A DNA stretch of 64,000 nucleotides from Colwellia maritima. GTDB lineage: Bacteria > Pseudomonadota > Gammaproteobacteria > Enterobacterales > Alteromonadaceae. Each line of letters starts with the position of its first letter. Position 1 is the first letter of the stretch. The translations under genes were made by a program, and so were the position numbers. The stretch lies in the NCBI RefSeq assembly GCF_022669015.1, contig NZ_JAKKSL010000001.1, positions 1,594,059-1,658,058 of the forward strand, given 5' to 3'. This document shows, in pieces, positions 52,032 through 63,724 of this stretch. The notes beneath the pieces were generated by a model that made no database searches, was not told where the DNA came from, and was given only the letters and a program-made list of their open reading frames with translations.

Positions 52032-53408
52032 CTAACATTCAGTAATATTCACTGCTAATCCACCCCGAGAAGTTTCTTTATATTTAGTTTTCATATCATT
52101 GCCTGTATCCCACATGGTTTTGATGACTTTATCTAGAGAAACTTTAGATGTCCCCGTTCCGCGAAGAGCTAATCTAGAAGCATTGATTGCTTTAACTGAC
52201 CCCATGGCATTTCGTTCAATACAGGGAACTTGCACTAAACCACCTACCGGGTCACAGGTTAAGCCTAGATTATGTTCCATACCTATTTCAGCAGCATTCT
52301 CAACTTGTATAGGAGAGCCACCCATAATCTCGGTTAAAGCGGCGGCTGCCATGGAACAAGCAACGCCTACTTCTCCTTGACAACCAACTTCGGCGCCAGA
52401 GATAGAAGCATTGGTTTTATATAAAATGCCAATAGCAGCGGCAGTAAGTAAATAACGTATACAATCATCATCAGAAACGGGATTTACAAATTTGTCGTAA
52501 TAACACAATACGGCAGGAATGATCCCTGCTGCACCATTTGTCGGAGCTGTAACTACACGACTACCTGCAGCATTCTCTTCATTAACAGCTAATGCAAATA
52601 AGTTTACCCAGTCCATTGCTGTAAGAGGGTCACTTGATTTTTCAACCATTAAAGAGCGATATAATGCCGGCGCACGACGATTCACTTTCAGACCACCGGG
52701 TAAAATCCCTTCGGTAATTATTCCTCGATCTACGCTGCCGCGCATCGCTTGCCAAATACCTACGAGTTTAGAGCGAATTGTAGTTTCATCATTTAAGCAC
52801 TTTTCATTTTGCATCATAATAGTACTGATACTTAAGCCACTTTCTTGCGCAATGGCAAGGAGTTGAGCTGCGTTAGTGAATCGATGAGGCCTATCGATAT
52901 TTTCATGCAGGGATAACGCTTTATCTTTTTCTTTCTCGAAATCACAATCTTGTACAATAAAACCACCACCAATAGAGTAATAAGTTTGCTGTAAAATAAT
53001 TGTTTCACCTTGGTAAGCAAAAAGTGTCAATGCATTTGAATGGGCAGGCAACCTTTTTCTATGATGATAAATAATGGCATTATCTTTAGGAAAATTAACA
53101 GAATAATTTCCATCGAGTAGTATTTTTTCACTTTCAACCACTTGAGACAGGATAGTGTCTATTGAATCAACAGCGATGTCTTCAGGCGTTTCACCTGATA
53201 AACCTAGAATAATTGCTTTACCTGTACCATGACCAATGCCTGTTTGACCCAAAGAGCCAAATAATTCACATTTAACACGGTCGGTTTTAGTGAGCAACGA
53301 TTGTTTTTTGAGTGCTTCTTCAAATAACTTGGCTGCTTTCATTGGACCAACAGTGTGAGAACTTGATGGACCAATACCTATTGAAAACATATCAAATACG
53401 CTAATCAT
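52032..53408 (-). CDS. sdaA: L-serine dehydratase, single-chain iron-sulfur type
   Basis: 458-aa enzyme converting L-serine to pyruvate and ammonia. SIGIGPSSSHTVGPMKAAK at the N-terminus, RRAPALYRSL, APTNGAAGIIPAV and GSPIQVENAAEIGMEHNLGLTCDPVGGLVQ-type segments (with the cluster cysteines) identify the family. Length matches SdaA/SdaB. Monocistronic. Frame intact. Confidence 0.94.
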   Translation of the reverse strand: MISVFDMFSIGIGPSSSHTVGPMKAAKLFEEALKKQSLLTKTDRVKCELFGSLGQTGIGHGTGKAIILGLSGETPEDIAVDSIDTILSQVVESEKILLDGNYSVNFPKDNAIIYHHRKRLPAHSNALTLFAYQGETIILQQTYYSIGGGFIVQDCDFEKEKDKALSLHENIDRPHRFTNAAQLLAIAQESGLSISTIMMQNEKCLNDETTIRSKLVGIWQAMRGSVDRGIITEGILPGGLKVNRRAPALYRSLMVEKSSDPLTAMDWVNLFALAVNEENAAGSRVVTAPTNGAAGIIPAVLCYYDKFVNPVSDDDCIRYLLTAAAIGILYKTNASISGAEVGCQGEVGVACSMAAAALTEIMGGSPIQVENAAEIGMEHNLGLTCDPVGGLVQVPCIERNAMGSVKAINASRLALRGTGTSKVSLDKVIKTMWDTGNDMKTKYKETSRGGLAVNITEC

Positions 53409-53552
53409 GACTTAATTCCGAATAAAATTTTAATAATTTATGTTTTGGCTGATGTTAATATGGTAATGATAGCTGAAAGTTATTATTTTTGACAATAAAT
53501 ATTCGCAATAATTAACGAGCATGTTTGAAGTGAAACACTCATGTGGTAAAGG

Positions 53553-54170
53553 TTATTTTATTCTATTGACTAAATCTTTCATGATGGCTGCTGTCGCACC
53601 CCAGATGTTATAGTGTCTATAGGGATAAAAGTGGACATTATGATGACGTCCATGCCGATAAGAATCGATGATATGGTGATTTTCATCTTGTAAAAAATGT
53701 TGTAATGGCACATGAAATATTTCATCTACTTCATTTTTGTCTTTTATATAAGTTTGAAGTGAATCAATCATCGCGACGATAGGTGTAACTTGATAACCAC
53801 TAATAATTTCATAACTTGGCAATTGTCCAATAACCGTAACGTTTTCCGGATCTAGCCCTATTTCTTCTTGTGCTTCTCTCAGTGCTGTGTGCGTTAGATC
53901 TATATCAGTATGCTCTACTTTGCCCCCAGGAAAACTTATTTGTGAAGGATGGTGTTTTAAATGGCTAGCACGTCTAGTTAATAGTACTTGTAGACCATTT
54001 GTTGAATAGGTATCTTGTTCAGTATTTAGTTGATTAGCCATTGTCTTGGAATCATCAAACAATGCGATTAGCACTGCTGCAGATCTTAAGGGGGCATGGT
54101 GTTGGTAATTATGACAAGAATCATATTGCTGTTTTAAATGAAATCTAAATAAAAACTCATCTTTATCCAT
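53553..54170 (-). CDS. nudL: CoA pyrophosphatase, NudL/YeaB-type Nudix hydrolase
   Basis: 205 aa. SQISFPGGKVE matches the UPF0035 signature that precedes the Nudix box, which then reads ALREAQEEIGLDP. An N-terminal segment (SAAVLIALFDDSK) starts the fold. Its ATG lies within the last codons of pabB, so the two are coupled; the pabB-nudL pairing is common in gammaproteobacteria. Confidence 0.9.
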   Translation of the reverse strand: MDKDEFLFRFHLKQQYDSCHNYQHHAPLRSAAVLIALFDDSKTMANQLNTEQDTYSTNGLQVLLTRRASHLKHHPSQISFPGGKVEHTDIDLTHTALREAQEEIGLDPENVTVIGQLPSYEIISGYQVTPIVAMIDSLQTYIKDKNEVDEIFHVPLQHFLQDENHHIIDSYRHGRHHNVHFYPYRHYNIWGATAAIMKDLVNRIK

Positions 54171-55643
54171 TATGTTTACCCTCTTGTTTACCTAATTGCT
54201 CTAATATGGGCAAAATTCGATTTACTTTATCAAAGGTTTCTTGAAACTCGCTTGAAGCGGTTGAATCAGCAACTAAGCCGCCACCACCCAACAGTATATC
54301 TGATTAGTGACAGAGGAAGATCTAGAGGTACCTTGATTGTTTAACGCGATTAAGGTGCGAATAGTGATCTTGGTGTCCATCGTACCACAACTTGAAATGT
54401 AGCCTATGCTGCCACAGTAGACACTTCTTCTGTGGGGCTCAAGTTGTTCAATAATTTCCATTGCGCGAATTTTTGGGGCACCGGTAATTGACCCACCAGG
54501 AAATGCACCACGCAATAAATCATTCACACTATATTGCTCAGCAAGTTCGCCTTCAACTGTACTTACAAGATGGTGTACGGCCGGAAAGCTTTCGATATCA
54601 AATAATTTTGGCACTACAACACTGTTTGGGGTGCACACTTTTGATAAGTCATTACGCAGTAGATCAACAATCATTAAGTTTTCAGCTCGATCTTTTATTG
54701 AGTTGAGTAATATTGCAGCGTTGGCGCTATCTTGTTCAGTATTGTTGCTTCTAGGCATAGTACCTTTAATGGGTTTACTTTGTACTTTATTATTTTTACA
54801 TTGCAAAAAACGTTCAGGCGATAGACTTAAAATACAGGCATTATTCAAACGTATAAATGCTGAAAAGGGCGCTTTGTTTTCTATTCTAAGAGCGCAGTAT
54901 GCTTGAAACTCATCCCCTAAATATTGTGCGTTAAAGCGTTGTGCTAAATTAATTTGATAACAGTCACCCGTGGATAAATATTGTTGGACTTGGTTGAATT
55001 TTTCAATATACGAAGCTTGATCCATACTACTTTGCCAAGGCGTTGTTAAAGTGAAGTTTTGCGAAGGTTTTGCGTTATTTTGTTGTCGAGTAACTAATGC
55101 TTGTATAAACTTTTCCAAGGCGATACGTTTTTCTGCAGGACAGAGTAAAAAGTACTGTTGCCGTTTATGATCAAAGATCACGGCTTGGCTATATATGCCC
55201 ATTGCCATTTCAGGCAAGCTAATGTCTTGTTCTGCGTTTGTAGGCAATTTTTCGAAACGACGACCTAAATCATAAGCAAGATACCCTAATGCCCCCCCTA
55301 AAAAAGGTAAGTCATATTGCGTCGCATGTACTGTTGAAATTACTTGAGGTTGAATTTTTTCTAATAAAGAAAACGGATCATCATCACTTATCTCAGTTTT
55401 ATCGGATTTTTTATAATGTATTTGTGTATTATCGCCGTAAGTGCATAAGGTCACTTCAGGTTGCCAAACCAAAATATCAAAGCAGGCATTAATATGCCCA
55501 CCTTCACCTGAATCTAACCAAATAGCCCAAGGCTCTTGCGCTAATGGTGTAAATAAATCTAAGGGTTTAACTGTTCTTGCTAAGGTTAATTTCTCAACAG
55601 ACAGTGATAATGGTTTACTCAGTGATAGATTGTTGGATTGCAA
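54163..55643 (-). CDS. pabB: Aminodeoxychorismate synthase component I (one frameshift)
   Basis: Makes 4-amino-4-deoxychorismate from chorismate for folate. KPIKGTMPR, FPGGSITGAPKIRAMEIIEQLEP and SVYCGSIGYIS mark the chorismate-utilising core. The start is probably TTG at 55643; there is no early ATG and the Shine-Dalgarno is poor, so the start is uncertain. The frame breaks at 54287-54289 (GGG where GGGG is expected). It continues CWGGGGLVADSTASSEFQETFDK to 54163. About 493 aa. Overlaps nudL. Confidence 0.9.
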
Positions 55644-55779
55644 GACGGTAGTTACTCAAGTTATTGACTATTCAGTTGCTTAAAAAATTATTAGATATTT
55701 ATCTAATAAATGTTCATATTCTACTATTGGCTACTAGCCGCAGTTTCAATAGAAAGGTATTATAATGAAAACAAATTAT

Positions 55780-55824
55780 ATACCCAAATGAATTGAAATT
55801 GCAGGTTTTAGTGTACTTGGGTAT
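55780..55824. repeat. Short inverted repeat upstream of fumarase
   Basis: ATACCCAAATG (55780-55790) and TACTTGGGTAT (55814-55824) form an 11-bp inverted repeat with one mismatch around a 23-base centre. It ends about 30 bases before the fumarase ATG. It could be an operator, a leader hairpin or a remnant of a dispersed repeat. Confidence 0.55.
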
Positions 55825-55853
55825 TCACACCGTTAACGAGAGTTGAGAGCACC

Positions 55854-57374
55854 ATGTCCCATAAAATTATCAAACAACAAGACTTAATCGACAGTGTTGA
55901 AGACGCACTACAATATATTTCTTATTATCATCCTCTTGATTTTATTCAAGCGTTAGAAAAAGCTTATCACAAAGAACAAAATACAGCGGCCAAAGATGCC
56001 ATTGCGCAAATTCTTATTAATTCGCGTATGGCGGCTACGGGTAAACGTCCTATATGTCAAGATACAGGTATTGTTACGTGTTTTGTGAAAGTAGGTATGG
56101 GCGTTACCTGGGATAAAACCGATATGACAGTGCAACAAATGGTAGATGAAGGCACACGTCGTGCTTATATGAATCCTGATAATCCATTACGTGCTTCTAT
56201 TGTTGCTGATCCTACCGGTGCTCGTAAAAATACGAAAGATAATACTCCTGCTGTTGTACATGTCGACTTGGTTGAAGGCGATGAAATTGAAGTGATGATT
56301 GCGGCTAAAGGTGGCGGTAGTGAAAACAAAACTAAAATGGTGATGTTAAATCCTAATGACTCTATTGCTGATTGGGTAGTGAAAACGTTGCCGTCGATGG
56401 GCGCAGGTTGGTGTCCGCCTGGTATGTTAGGTATAGGTGTGGGTGGTACGGCAGAAAAAGCAGCCGTATTAGCGAAAGAAAGCTTGATGGATCCTGTTAA
56501 TATTCAAGAATTGATGGATAGAGGTCCTCAAAATTCAGAAGAAGAGCTACGTTTAGAAATTTTCGATCGGGTGAATAAATTAGGGATCGGTGCACAAGGT
56601 CTTGGCGGTTTAACTACCGTTGTCGATGTAAAAATTAATGCTGTTCCAACACATGCAGCATCATTACCTGTTGTAATGATTCCTAACTGTGCAGCAACGC
56701 GTCATGTTCATTTTCACTTAAATGGCACTGGCCCGGCTGATTTAACACCACCTAAATTAGAAGATTGGCCAGATATTACGTGGGAAGTGGGTGAAAATGT
56801 TCGCCGTGTTAATGTTGACGGTTTAACTAAAGCCGATATAGCACAATGGAAAACAGGGGAAACTGTTCTACTTAGCGGCACTATCTTAACTGGCCGTGAT
56901 GCTGCCCATAAGCGTATTCAAGACATGTTAGCTGCCGGTGAAAAGTTACCTGTTGATTTTACAGACAAATTTATTTATTACGTTGGTCCTGTTGATGCCG
57001 TTGGTGATGAAGTCGTTGGTCCTGCAGGCCCTACAACAGCAACACGTATGGATAAATTTTCTGAAATGATCTTGGCTGAAACGGGTCTTCTAGGATCTAT
57101 CGGTAAGTCAGAACGTGGTGCAGCGACCGTAGAAAATATTAAAAAGCACAAGTCTGTTTATTTAATGGCCGTGGGCGGTGCTGCTTACTTAGTTTCTAAA
57201 GCGATTAAAAAAGCGAAAGTTGTCGCCTTTGAAGATTTAGGAATGGAAGCCATTTATGAGTTTGAAGTTGAAGATATGCCCGTGACCGTGGCTGTAGATA
57301 GCAACGGAGAGTCTGCACATGTGACTGGCCCTGCTATCTGGAAACTTAAAATTGAAGAATCAGGTCAAAAATAG
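55854..57374 (+). CDS. fumA: Class I (iron-sulfur) fumarate hydratase
   Basis: 506-aa [4Fe-4S] hydratase interconverting fumarate and malate. RPICQDTGIVTCFVKVG carries the first cluster cysteine; GGGSENKTKMVMLNP and PTHAASLPVVMIPNCAATRHVHF (in parts) hold others. The C-terminal beta domain begins near LSGTILTGRDAAHKRI. E. coli FumA and FumB cannot be told apart here. GAG stands 5 bases before the ATG. Ends in a terminator. Frame intact. Confidence 0.93.
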   Translation: MSHKIIKQQDLIDSVEDALQYISYYHPLDFIQALEKAYHKEQNTAAKDAIAQILINSRMAATGKRPICQDTGIVTCFVKVGMGVTWDKTDMTVQQMVDEGTRRAYMNPDNPLRASIVADPTGARKNTKDNTPAVVHVDLVEGDEIEVMIAAKGGGSENKTKMVMLNPNDSIADWVVKTLPSMGAGWCPPGMLGIGVGGTAEKAAVLAKESLMDPVNIQELMDRGPQNSEEELRLEIFDRVNKLGIGAQGLGGLTTVVDVKINAVPTHAASLPVVMIPNCAATRHVHFHLNGTGPADLTPPKLEDWPDITWEVGENVRRVNVDGLTKADIAQWKTGETVLLSGTILTGRDAAHKRIQDMLAAGEKLPVDFTDKFIYYVGPVDAVGDEVVGPAGPTTATRMDKFSEMILAETGLLGSIGKSERGAATVENIKKHKSVYLMAVGGAAYLVSKAIKKAKVVAFEDLGMEAIYEFEVEDMPVTVAVDSNGESAHVTGPAIWKLKIEESGQK

Positions 57375-57428
57375 TAATGTTAATCGTTAAAGACTAACCC
57401 TTAGTAATTGACCATGAAAACATTAGTG

Positions 57429-57468
57429 AATGACCTTGAAATACCATTTATTTCAAGGTCATTTTTAT
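57429..57468 (+). terminator. Intrinsic terminator after fumarase
   Basis: Perfect 14-bp stem AATGACCTTGAAAT / ATTTCAAGGTCATT with a 7-base loop, followed by TTTATTTT. It overlaps the last codons of the convergent PRPP-synthetase-like gene. Confidence 0.88.
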
Positions 57469-58352
57469 TTTCTCAGCGACAGTATCGATAATACTAAAGG
57501 CATTAGTAGCATGAGGAATACTATCAGAACTCCATATATTACTAACACCTAACTCGTTAAGTTGCTTTATTGCACTATCAACAAAAAATGCATGGGTCAC
57601 AATGATTGAGATACTTCTTGGCTTTTGATGCTGAAGTTGGATCACCGCCTGTATTAGTGTTTTACCTGTCCGGCAATATCATCAACAATAATGAGATCTT
57701 GTCCTGCTAAATCTAATGATATGTTTTTTTCACTGGTATTGTCTGAAAAACTGACTTTCACCTGTGTATCACTGTATCGTTCTTTTGTGGCTATGGTATA
57801 CATCCAACGGTGCGGGGCAGCAATAGCTTTAACCCATTGTTGAGACTCTTCATCAGGTCCAATAATAATAGGTTGAGTGAATTTTTGCTTTATAAAATCA
57901 CTGATAGCGAGGGTGGCATTCAATGTGACGGCTTCACTATTGGGGATTGCTTCGCCTAAATTATTAATGCGATGTAAATGCGGATCCACTGTGATAACTC
58001 GATCGAAATATTCGCTTAGTAATTTACCAATAATTTTCTGGCTAATCGCTTCCCCGGTATGAAAGGCTTTGTCTTGGCGCATATAGCATAAGTAGGGTGC
58101 AACTAAAGTAATATGTTTAACCCCTTGGTTTTTCGCAGCCGCAGCCGTTATTATCAGCTCAATTAATTTATTATTTGGTTGATGTAAACTACGACAAATA
58201 ATTACTTTCTGTGGTAATGAGGGGGGTAAGGTGACTTTTGTTTCACCGTCTGGAAATTGATGTAAGTTAACTACCTTCATTGGAAGAGTTAAGTCATTCG
58301 CAAGCTTTTCAGCTTGAGGTAAATAGTCGTCAAAACCTAGTAGCAATGTCAT
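57448..58352 (-). CDS. Ribose-phosphate pyrophosphokinase, archaeal/class III-like (one frameshift)
   Basis: About 301 aa. FPDGETKV, PYLCYMRQDKAFHTGEAIS, VDPHLHR and GPDEES match PRPP synthetases, with the RQDK-x-F-x(2)-GE pattern typical of archaeal-type enzymes rather than the bacterial PrsA. The PRPP loop reads IIVDDIAGTGKT after restoring one base next to the CCGG at 57670-57673; literal translation stops at 57654. It lies 48 bases after the AMP-phosphorylase-like gene on the same strand. The two probably act in one nucleotide-salvage route. The housekeeping prs gene is likely elsewhere. Confidence 0.82.
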
Positions 58353-58400
58353 GTTAGTTCCCGTTTATTGTTGAGCGCTAAATTAGTAAAATGAGATAAG

Positions 58401-59931
58401 CTAGATATAATAATGTGCGTTATTAGAGGGCGCTTTTGCGTTAATAGTATAAACATTGCCTTCATCAGCGAGTTTCTTAGCAAATTCAAGTTCACTTTTA
58501 TAACAAGCGTAGATAGTAAATAACGTATCACCTTTATTTACGTGATCCCCTACTTTTTTTGATAAATCAATACCCGCACATTTGTCTCTAGGTGCACCGG
58601 CTAAGTCGGCTATATTGGCTATTTTTAAGTTATCTATTGTATGTATATAGCCATTTGTATACGCGATAACTTCATATTGTAAAGGTGGTTGATTCTCGTG
58701 TTTTTTCTGTTCGCCCTGCGCTAATATAATAGCCTGCATTTTATCAAAAGCCCGTCCAGATTCGAGTATGTCGCGCGCTGTAGCATAACCTTGGCCGCCT
58801 CTTACATCAGGATCAAATTCTAATATACGACCGGCCAAGCGCAGTGATTTTTCACGCAAATCAGCAGGTGCGTCAATGTGGTTACTTAACACTTGTAACA
58901 CGTCTCTTGCTTCCAATACTGGACCAATACCATTGCCTATTGGTTGAGATCCATCAGTGAAAACCACTTCAATATGTAAAGCAAACAGGTCACCAATATA
59001 TTCAAAGAGTTTTCTTAATTGTAATGCCTCCTGTTTATCATGAATTTTAGCAGAAGCACCAATAGGAATATCAATTAATAAGTGAGTGGAACCGGCTGCA
59101 ATTTTTTTTGATAAAATGGAGGCGACTAATTGGCCCGTAGAGTCCATTGATAAAGGGCGTTCCACGGAAATTAAAATGTCATCAACTGGCGCTAGTTTTG
59201 CTGTTCCGCCCCAAGAAAGCATACCGCGGTGAGACTGAACAATTTTTTTCATTTTTTCTAGGGAAAGTTCAACTTTTGCCAATACTTCCATTGTATCAGC
59301 TGTGCCTCTTGGGGGAAGTGATTGCTCGACTAGACGTTTTTGGCATTAGCATTCCATGCGCTGCGACAATTGGCATGACAATCATCGTTGTACGATTTCC
59401 AGGTATTCCGCCAATGCAGTGTTTGTCTACCACAATAGGCTCCCCCCAATTAAGAGTTTTCCCAGAATTAACCATGGCTTTTGTTAAAAAGAATATTTCT
59501 TCACGTTCTAATCCATTATGACTACAGGCGACTAAAAATGCCGCTATTTCCATTTTTGAATAACGATTTTCTAAAATATCTTGGCAAATAAGATGATATT
59601 CATTTTCACTGAGGCTTTCACCGGCAATTTTTTTATGAACAGCTTTAAGTGATATAGGGGGCTTGGCCGGTGCAATGTAAACTTTGATGCCCTCCGGTTG
59701 TCCTAACTGCTTAAAAGCTTGAGTGCTTAACCCTAATTCGTCTATATCGACTATGGCAGTATCATCGACAATGTTTAAAACAGCTAATACAGGCGAGCCA
59801 TTTCCTCTAATGTAAATTTCTATTTTCATTAATGCTTGAAAACCTTCTGTACGATACAAAGGACAGTTTCGATGTAAATAAACAACATTTTCTTTAAAAG
59901 TATCTATGGCAACAGATTTAAGTTTAAGCAT
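58401..59931 (-). CDS. Thymidine phosphorylase-like / AMP phosphorylase-like enzyme (one frameshift)
   Basis: About 509 aa, longer than DeoA because of an N-terminal domain of about 85 aa, as in archaeal AMP phosphorylases and the related bacterial subgroup. [20 protein letters not shown] is the phosphate/substrate loop. [20 protein letters not shown] follows, interrupted by an extra base in the G5 run at 59311-59315 (minus-strand C5). The second half has [21 protein letters not shown] and GDTLFTIYA. Such enzymes phosphorolyse nucleoside 5'-phosphates to ribose 1,5-bisphosphate. Substrate here is inferred, not shown. Confidence 0.8.
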
Positions 59932-60102
59932 AGGTTATTCATCCTAATTCATGGGCTATTACGTTACTTGGTAAAACACGGTACAGAAATTCCGTACCTA
60001 TTTTGAATAGTGTAAACAAAAAAAATCGCAACTAGGTTAATGTAGATCATATCGTATGTAATATTATAGAGGTTTGGGTATATTTAATATAATTGGTGTA
60101 AT

Positions 60103-60136
60103 AAAAAAGCCAACAGTTTAAGACTATTGGCTTTGT
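60103..60136 (-). terminator. Intrinsic terminator after dapD
   Basis: On the minus strand AAAGCCAATAGT pairs with ACTGTTGGCTTT (8-bp perfect outer stem) and is followed by a T-run. It closes the map-glnD-dapD run. Confidence 0.85.
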
Positions 60137-60184
60137 GTTTAGCGGAGAAATATTTATCTTAACTTTTAATCTACGCCGATGTTC

Positions 60185-61018
60185 TTATTCAGCTAAACGT
60201 AATAATTCATTAATGCCAGTCTTTTCACGAGTTTTCGCATCAACTTTTTTAACAATAATTGCAGCATACAAACTATATTTACCACATTTTGATGGTAAGT
60301 TACCGGGAACTACAACCGAACCTGCGGGTACACGACCGTAATGTATTTCACCTGTTTCGCGGTCATAAATACGGGTACTTTGACCAATGTATACCCCCAT
60401 TGAAATAACAGCACCTTCTTCTATTACAACCCCTTCTACTATTTCTGAACGTGCGCCAATAAAGCAATTATCTTCGATAATTGTTGGGCCAGCTTGTAAT
60501 GGCTCTAATACGCCACCTATTCCTACGCCACCAGACAAATGTACATTTTTACCTATTTGAGCACACGAGCCAACGGTTGCCCAACCATCAACCATACAGC
60601 CTTCATCAACAAATGCCCCTATATTTACAAAGCTAGGCATCACTACAACATTTTTACCAATAAAGCTGCCGGTACGTACTGAGGCTCCAGGAACAACACG
60701 CACACCGTCTGCTTCAAACATTTCTTGGGTGTAATCGCTATATTTCATGGGGACTTTGTCAAAAAAAGTACTTTCGGCCCCATCAATCACTTGGTTGTCC
60801 CAAATGCGAAATGATAATAATACAGCCTTTTTAAGCCATTGATGTACATGCCATTGGCCCGCTATTTTTTCTGCAACACGTGCAGAGCCATTATTGAGTG
60901 CTGCTATTGAAGCTAGTACAGCAGTTTTGACTTCATCAGAGACGGTTGCAGGGCTAATATTTGCTCTGTTTTCAAAAGCTTGCTCAATTGTACTTTCTAA
61001 GGCGGTTAAATCAGTCAT
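60185..61018 (-). CDS. dapD: 2,3,4,5-tetrahydropyridine-2,6-dicarboxylate N-succinyltransferase
   Basis: 277-aa hexapeptide-repeat enzyme of lysine and diaminopimelate synthesis. [27 protein letters not shown] (in parts) and the repeat region [53 protein letters not shown] are characteristic. Length is close to E. coli DapD. It lies 31 bases after glnD, the standard gammaproteobacterial order. Frame intact. Confidence 0.96.
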   Translation of the reverse strand: MTDLTALESTIEQAFENRANISPATVSDEVKTAVLASIAALNNGSARVAEKIAGQWHVHQWLKKAVLLSFRIWDNQVIDGAESTFFDKVPMKYSDYTQEMFEADGVRVVPGASVRTGSFIGKNVVVMPSFVNIGAFVDEGCMVDGWATVGSCAQIGKNVHLSGGVGIGGVLEPLQAGPTIIEDNCFIGARSEIVEGVVIEEGAVISMGVYIGQSTRIYDRETGEIHYGRVPAGSVVVPGNLPSKCGKYSLYAAIIVKKVDAKTREKTGINELLRLAE

Positions 61019-61049
61019 TTATAAATTCCTATTACTTATTTCAAATTGT

Positions 61050-63685
61050 TTAATCTATTTCTTGGGTTAGTTTATCAGCGAGTTGTTGTTTTTCTAGTTC
61101 TGTTAATGCTGCGTTTTCATTGGTTGAAATAGTGAAAACATCATCGGCTTTTTCGCCAAAAGTGGTTATTTTTGCTGAATGTATACTAATATTAAGTTGT
61201 TGAAATACCTGGGCAATATTACCCAGTAACCCGGGTCTATCTAAGGCAATAATTTCAATCATCGTTTTCGTTTTGGAGCTGATTTTGATAAAACTTGCCC
61301 TTAGTGGAAAGTTAAATTGTTTCACTTCTCTACGCGCCGGTTGCAGCGGAATATCACATAGGTTGTCTTGTTTCAGTTTCGTACTTAAAGCGTTAGCAAT
61401 TTCACTCGTTTGATAACTTTCTTTAAGGGCTTTGCCACGAGAATCAAGAATAATAAACGTATTAACGGTATAACCTGTTTTCGTGGTAATTATTTTTGCA
61501 TCATGGATCGACAGCCTTTTACTACCTAATAACTCAACAATAGTGGCAAAAGTATTCACTTTTTCTTTAGCGAAAACAAAAACTTCAGTTCCCCCTCGAT
61601 AGGGTTTAGGGCTGATAATTACCAGTGGTTCTTCTCTGTTATGACCGATTATACGTTGACAGTGTCTGGCTATTTGCTCTGGAGAATAACGTAAAAAGTA
61701 GTCAGCTCTAAATTCTTTCCATAAGGAATTAAGCACATTTTCGTCAACTTGAGTTTCAACTAAAATATCCCTTGCTTGCTGTTGATTTTCCCGAATTTTA
61801 GAGCGAGTTTCTACAGGTTTTGATAATCCACGACGTAATGCTCTTAATGTATTGAAATACAGATCATTTAATAGATTTGCTTTCGGCTATTCCATAAGCT
61901 TTCGTTCGTGGCTCGCATGTCGGCGACGGTTAAACAGTATAAGTAATCTAAATGTGCTTCATCGCGTACAATATTACTAAAAGCACGAATAACATTTTCA
62001 TCATTAATGTCGCGTCGTTGTGCGGTTACTGACATAAGTAAATGTTTTTCTACCAACCAAGACACCATTTTGCTGTCGTGATTGCTCATTTTATGTGATT
62101 GACAAAAAAACAAGGCGTCTACAGCGCCGAGTTTTGCATGATCTCCACCTCGGCCTTTACCAATATCATGAAAAATTCCCGCTAAGTATAAAACTTCAGG
62201 CTTACGAATTTTCTGCATTATTTTACTGCATAAAGGGTATTTATGGTTGTGTTCTTTTTGGCTAAATTGATATAGGTTTTTAACTACGCGGAAACTGTGT
62301 TCATCAACAGAGTATGCATGAAATAAATCAAACTGCATTTGACCGACAATATTACGCCATAATGGCAGGTACGAGCCAATAATTCCATACCTATGCATTA
62401 AATTGAATGCTAAACCTAAACCGCGAGGATGCTTAATAATGGCCATAAATATTTGACGACATTGTTCATAGTCTATTAAACCTGAAATCAAGCGTCGTCT
62501 TGCATTTCGCATTAATCTGAGTGTATGAGAATGAATCCCTTTAATTTCAGGTTGTTGAGCAATAATTAAGAACATTTCGATCATTTTGACAGGTCGCATA
62601 AAAATTCTGTCATTGGTGGTATTAATCAATGTATCCACCAATTCAAAATCCTGATTGATCATTTTACTATTAGCTTGTTCTGGATCTTGAATTATTTCTT
62701 GTTTAAAGCGTTGCAATAAAATGGTATTTAGCTCGGCAACGCGTGCAATAATGCGAAAAAAACGCTTCATCATACGTTCTACTGGGGCTTTACCTTCATC
62801 GCCAAACCCCATCATTTTGGCCACATCGGTTTGATAGTCGAACAACAAACGGTTTTCGCTTCGTTTAGCAACAAAGTGCAAAGCAAAGCGCATTCGCCAT
62901 AAATAATCTTGTGCTTCAATAAGCTCGGCTAATTCATTTGGATAAAGATAATTATGTTCTACTAACTCTTCTAAAGAATCTGCCAAAAAATGACGTTTTG
63001 CAACCCAAGCAATGGTTTGAATATCACGTAATCCCCCTGGGCTAGCTTTTAAATTTGGCTCTAACGTGTATGCGGCACCATGGTATTGCAAATGTCTTTT
63101 TGCTTGTTCTTTTCGTTTGGCTATAAAGAATTTTTCTGACGTCCAAAATACATCTTCATTGATCAAAGGCAGTAATTGTTGCGTTAATATCTCATTCCCG
63201 GTAATTTGCCGTAGTTCCATTAAGTTGGTTGCAACGGTTACATCATCGATCGCTTGCTTAATACATTCTTTAATAGAACGTACACTGTGACCAATATCAA
63301 GTTTTATATCCCAAAGTTGCGTGATAAAACTGGAGATTTTTTCTTCTAATTCTAAATCAATTTCCGTTTGAGTTAATATTAAAATATCAATATCTGAAAA
63401 AGGGTGAAGTTCACCACGTCCATAACCACCAACAGCAACTAAGCCGATTTGAAATTCATCAAGATGATGTTGACACCATAATTTAGTTAATATGGCATCA
63501 ACAAATACGGCACGAGCTATTAATAAGTCTTTAACATCATTATCGGCAAAGGCACTATTAAGCCATTCATGAAAGCTTAGCGTTAATTGGCAAATATCTT
63601 TACTTGATAAAATATCGGTTGTAATAGCTAAGCTATTAATAAACGTTTCTGGGATTATGTCACTTTGTATAGGGTGATTATTCAC
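61050..63685 (-). CDS. glnD: PII uridylyltransferase / uridylyl-removing enzyme GlnD (one frameshift)
   Basis: Nitrogen sensor that uridylylates and deuridylylates PII; about 878 aa when restored. Nucleotidyltransferase motif [19 protein letters not shown] (about 70-88), HD domain with [19 protein letters not shown], and two C-terminal ACT domains ([20 protein letters not shown], then [17 protein letters not shown]). Literal translation stops at 61868. At 61884-61885 the conserved Trp codon of WNSWKANLL reads CG instead of TGG, losing one base. Downstream sequence continues [18 protein letters not shown] to the ACT domains. Confidence 0.94.
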
Positions 63686-63724
63686 GTATGTACCTATGTC
63701 GTTATTTGATGAATTTAAGTCGTT

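Noticed and set aside
52099..52866. Plus-strand open frames inside the serine dehydratase
   Set aside because: Mirror frames of a well-conserved gene, with no start signals or family features.
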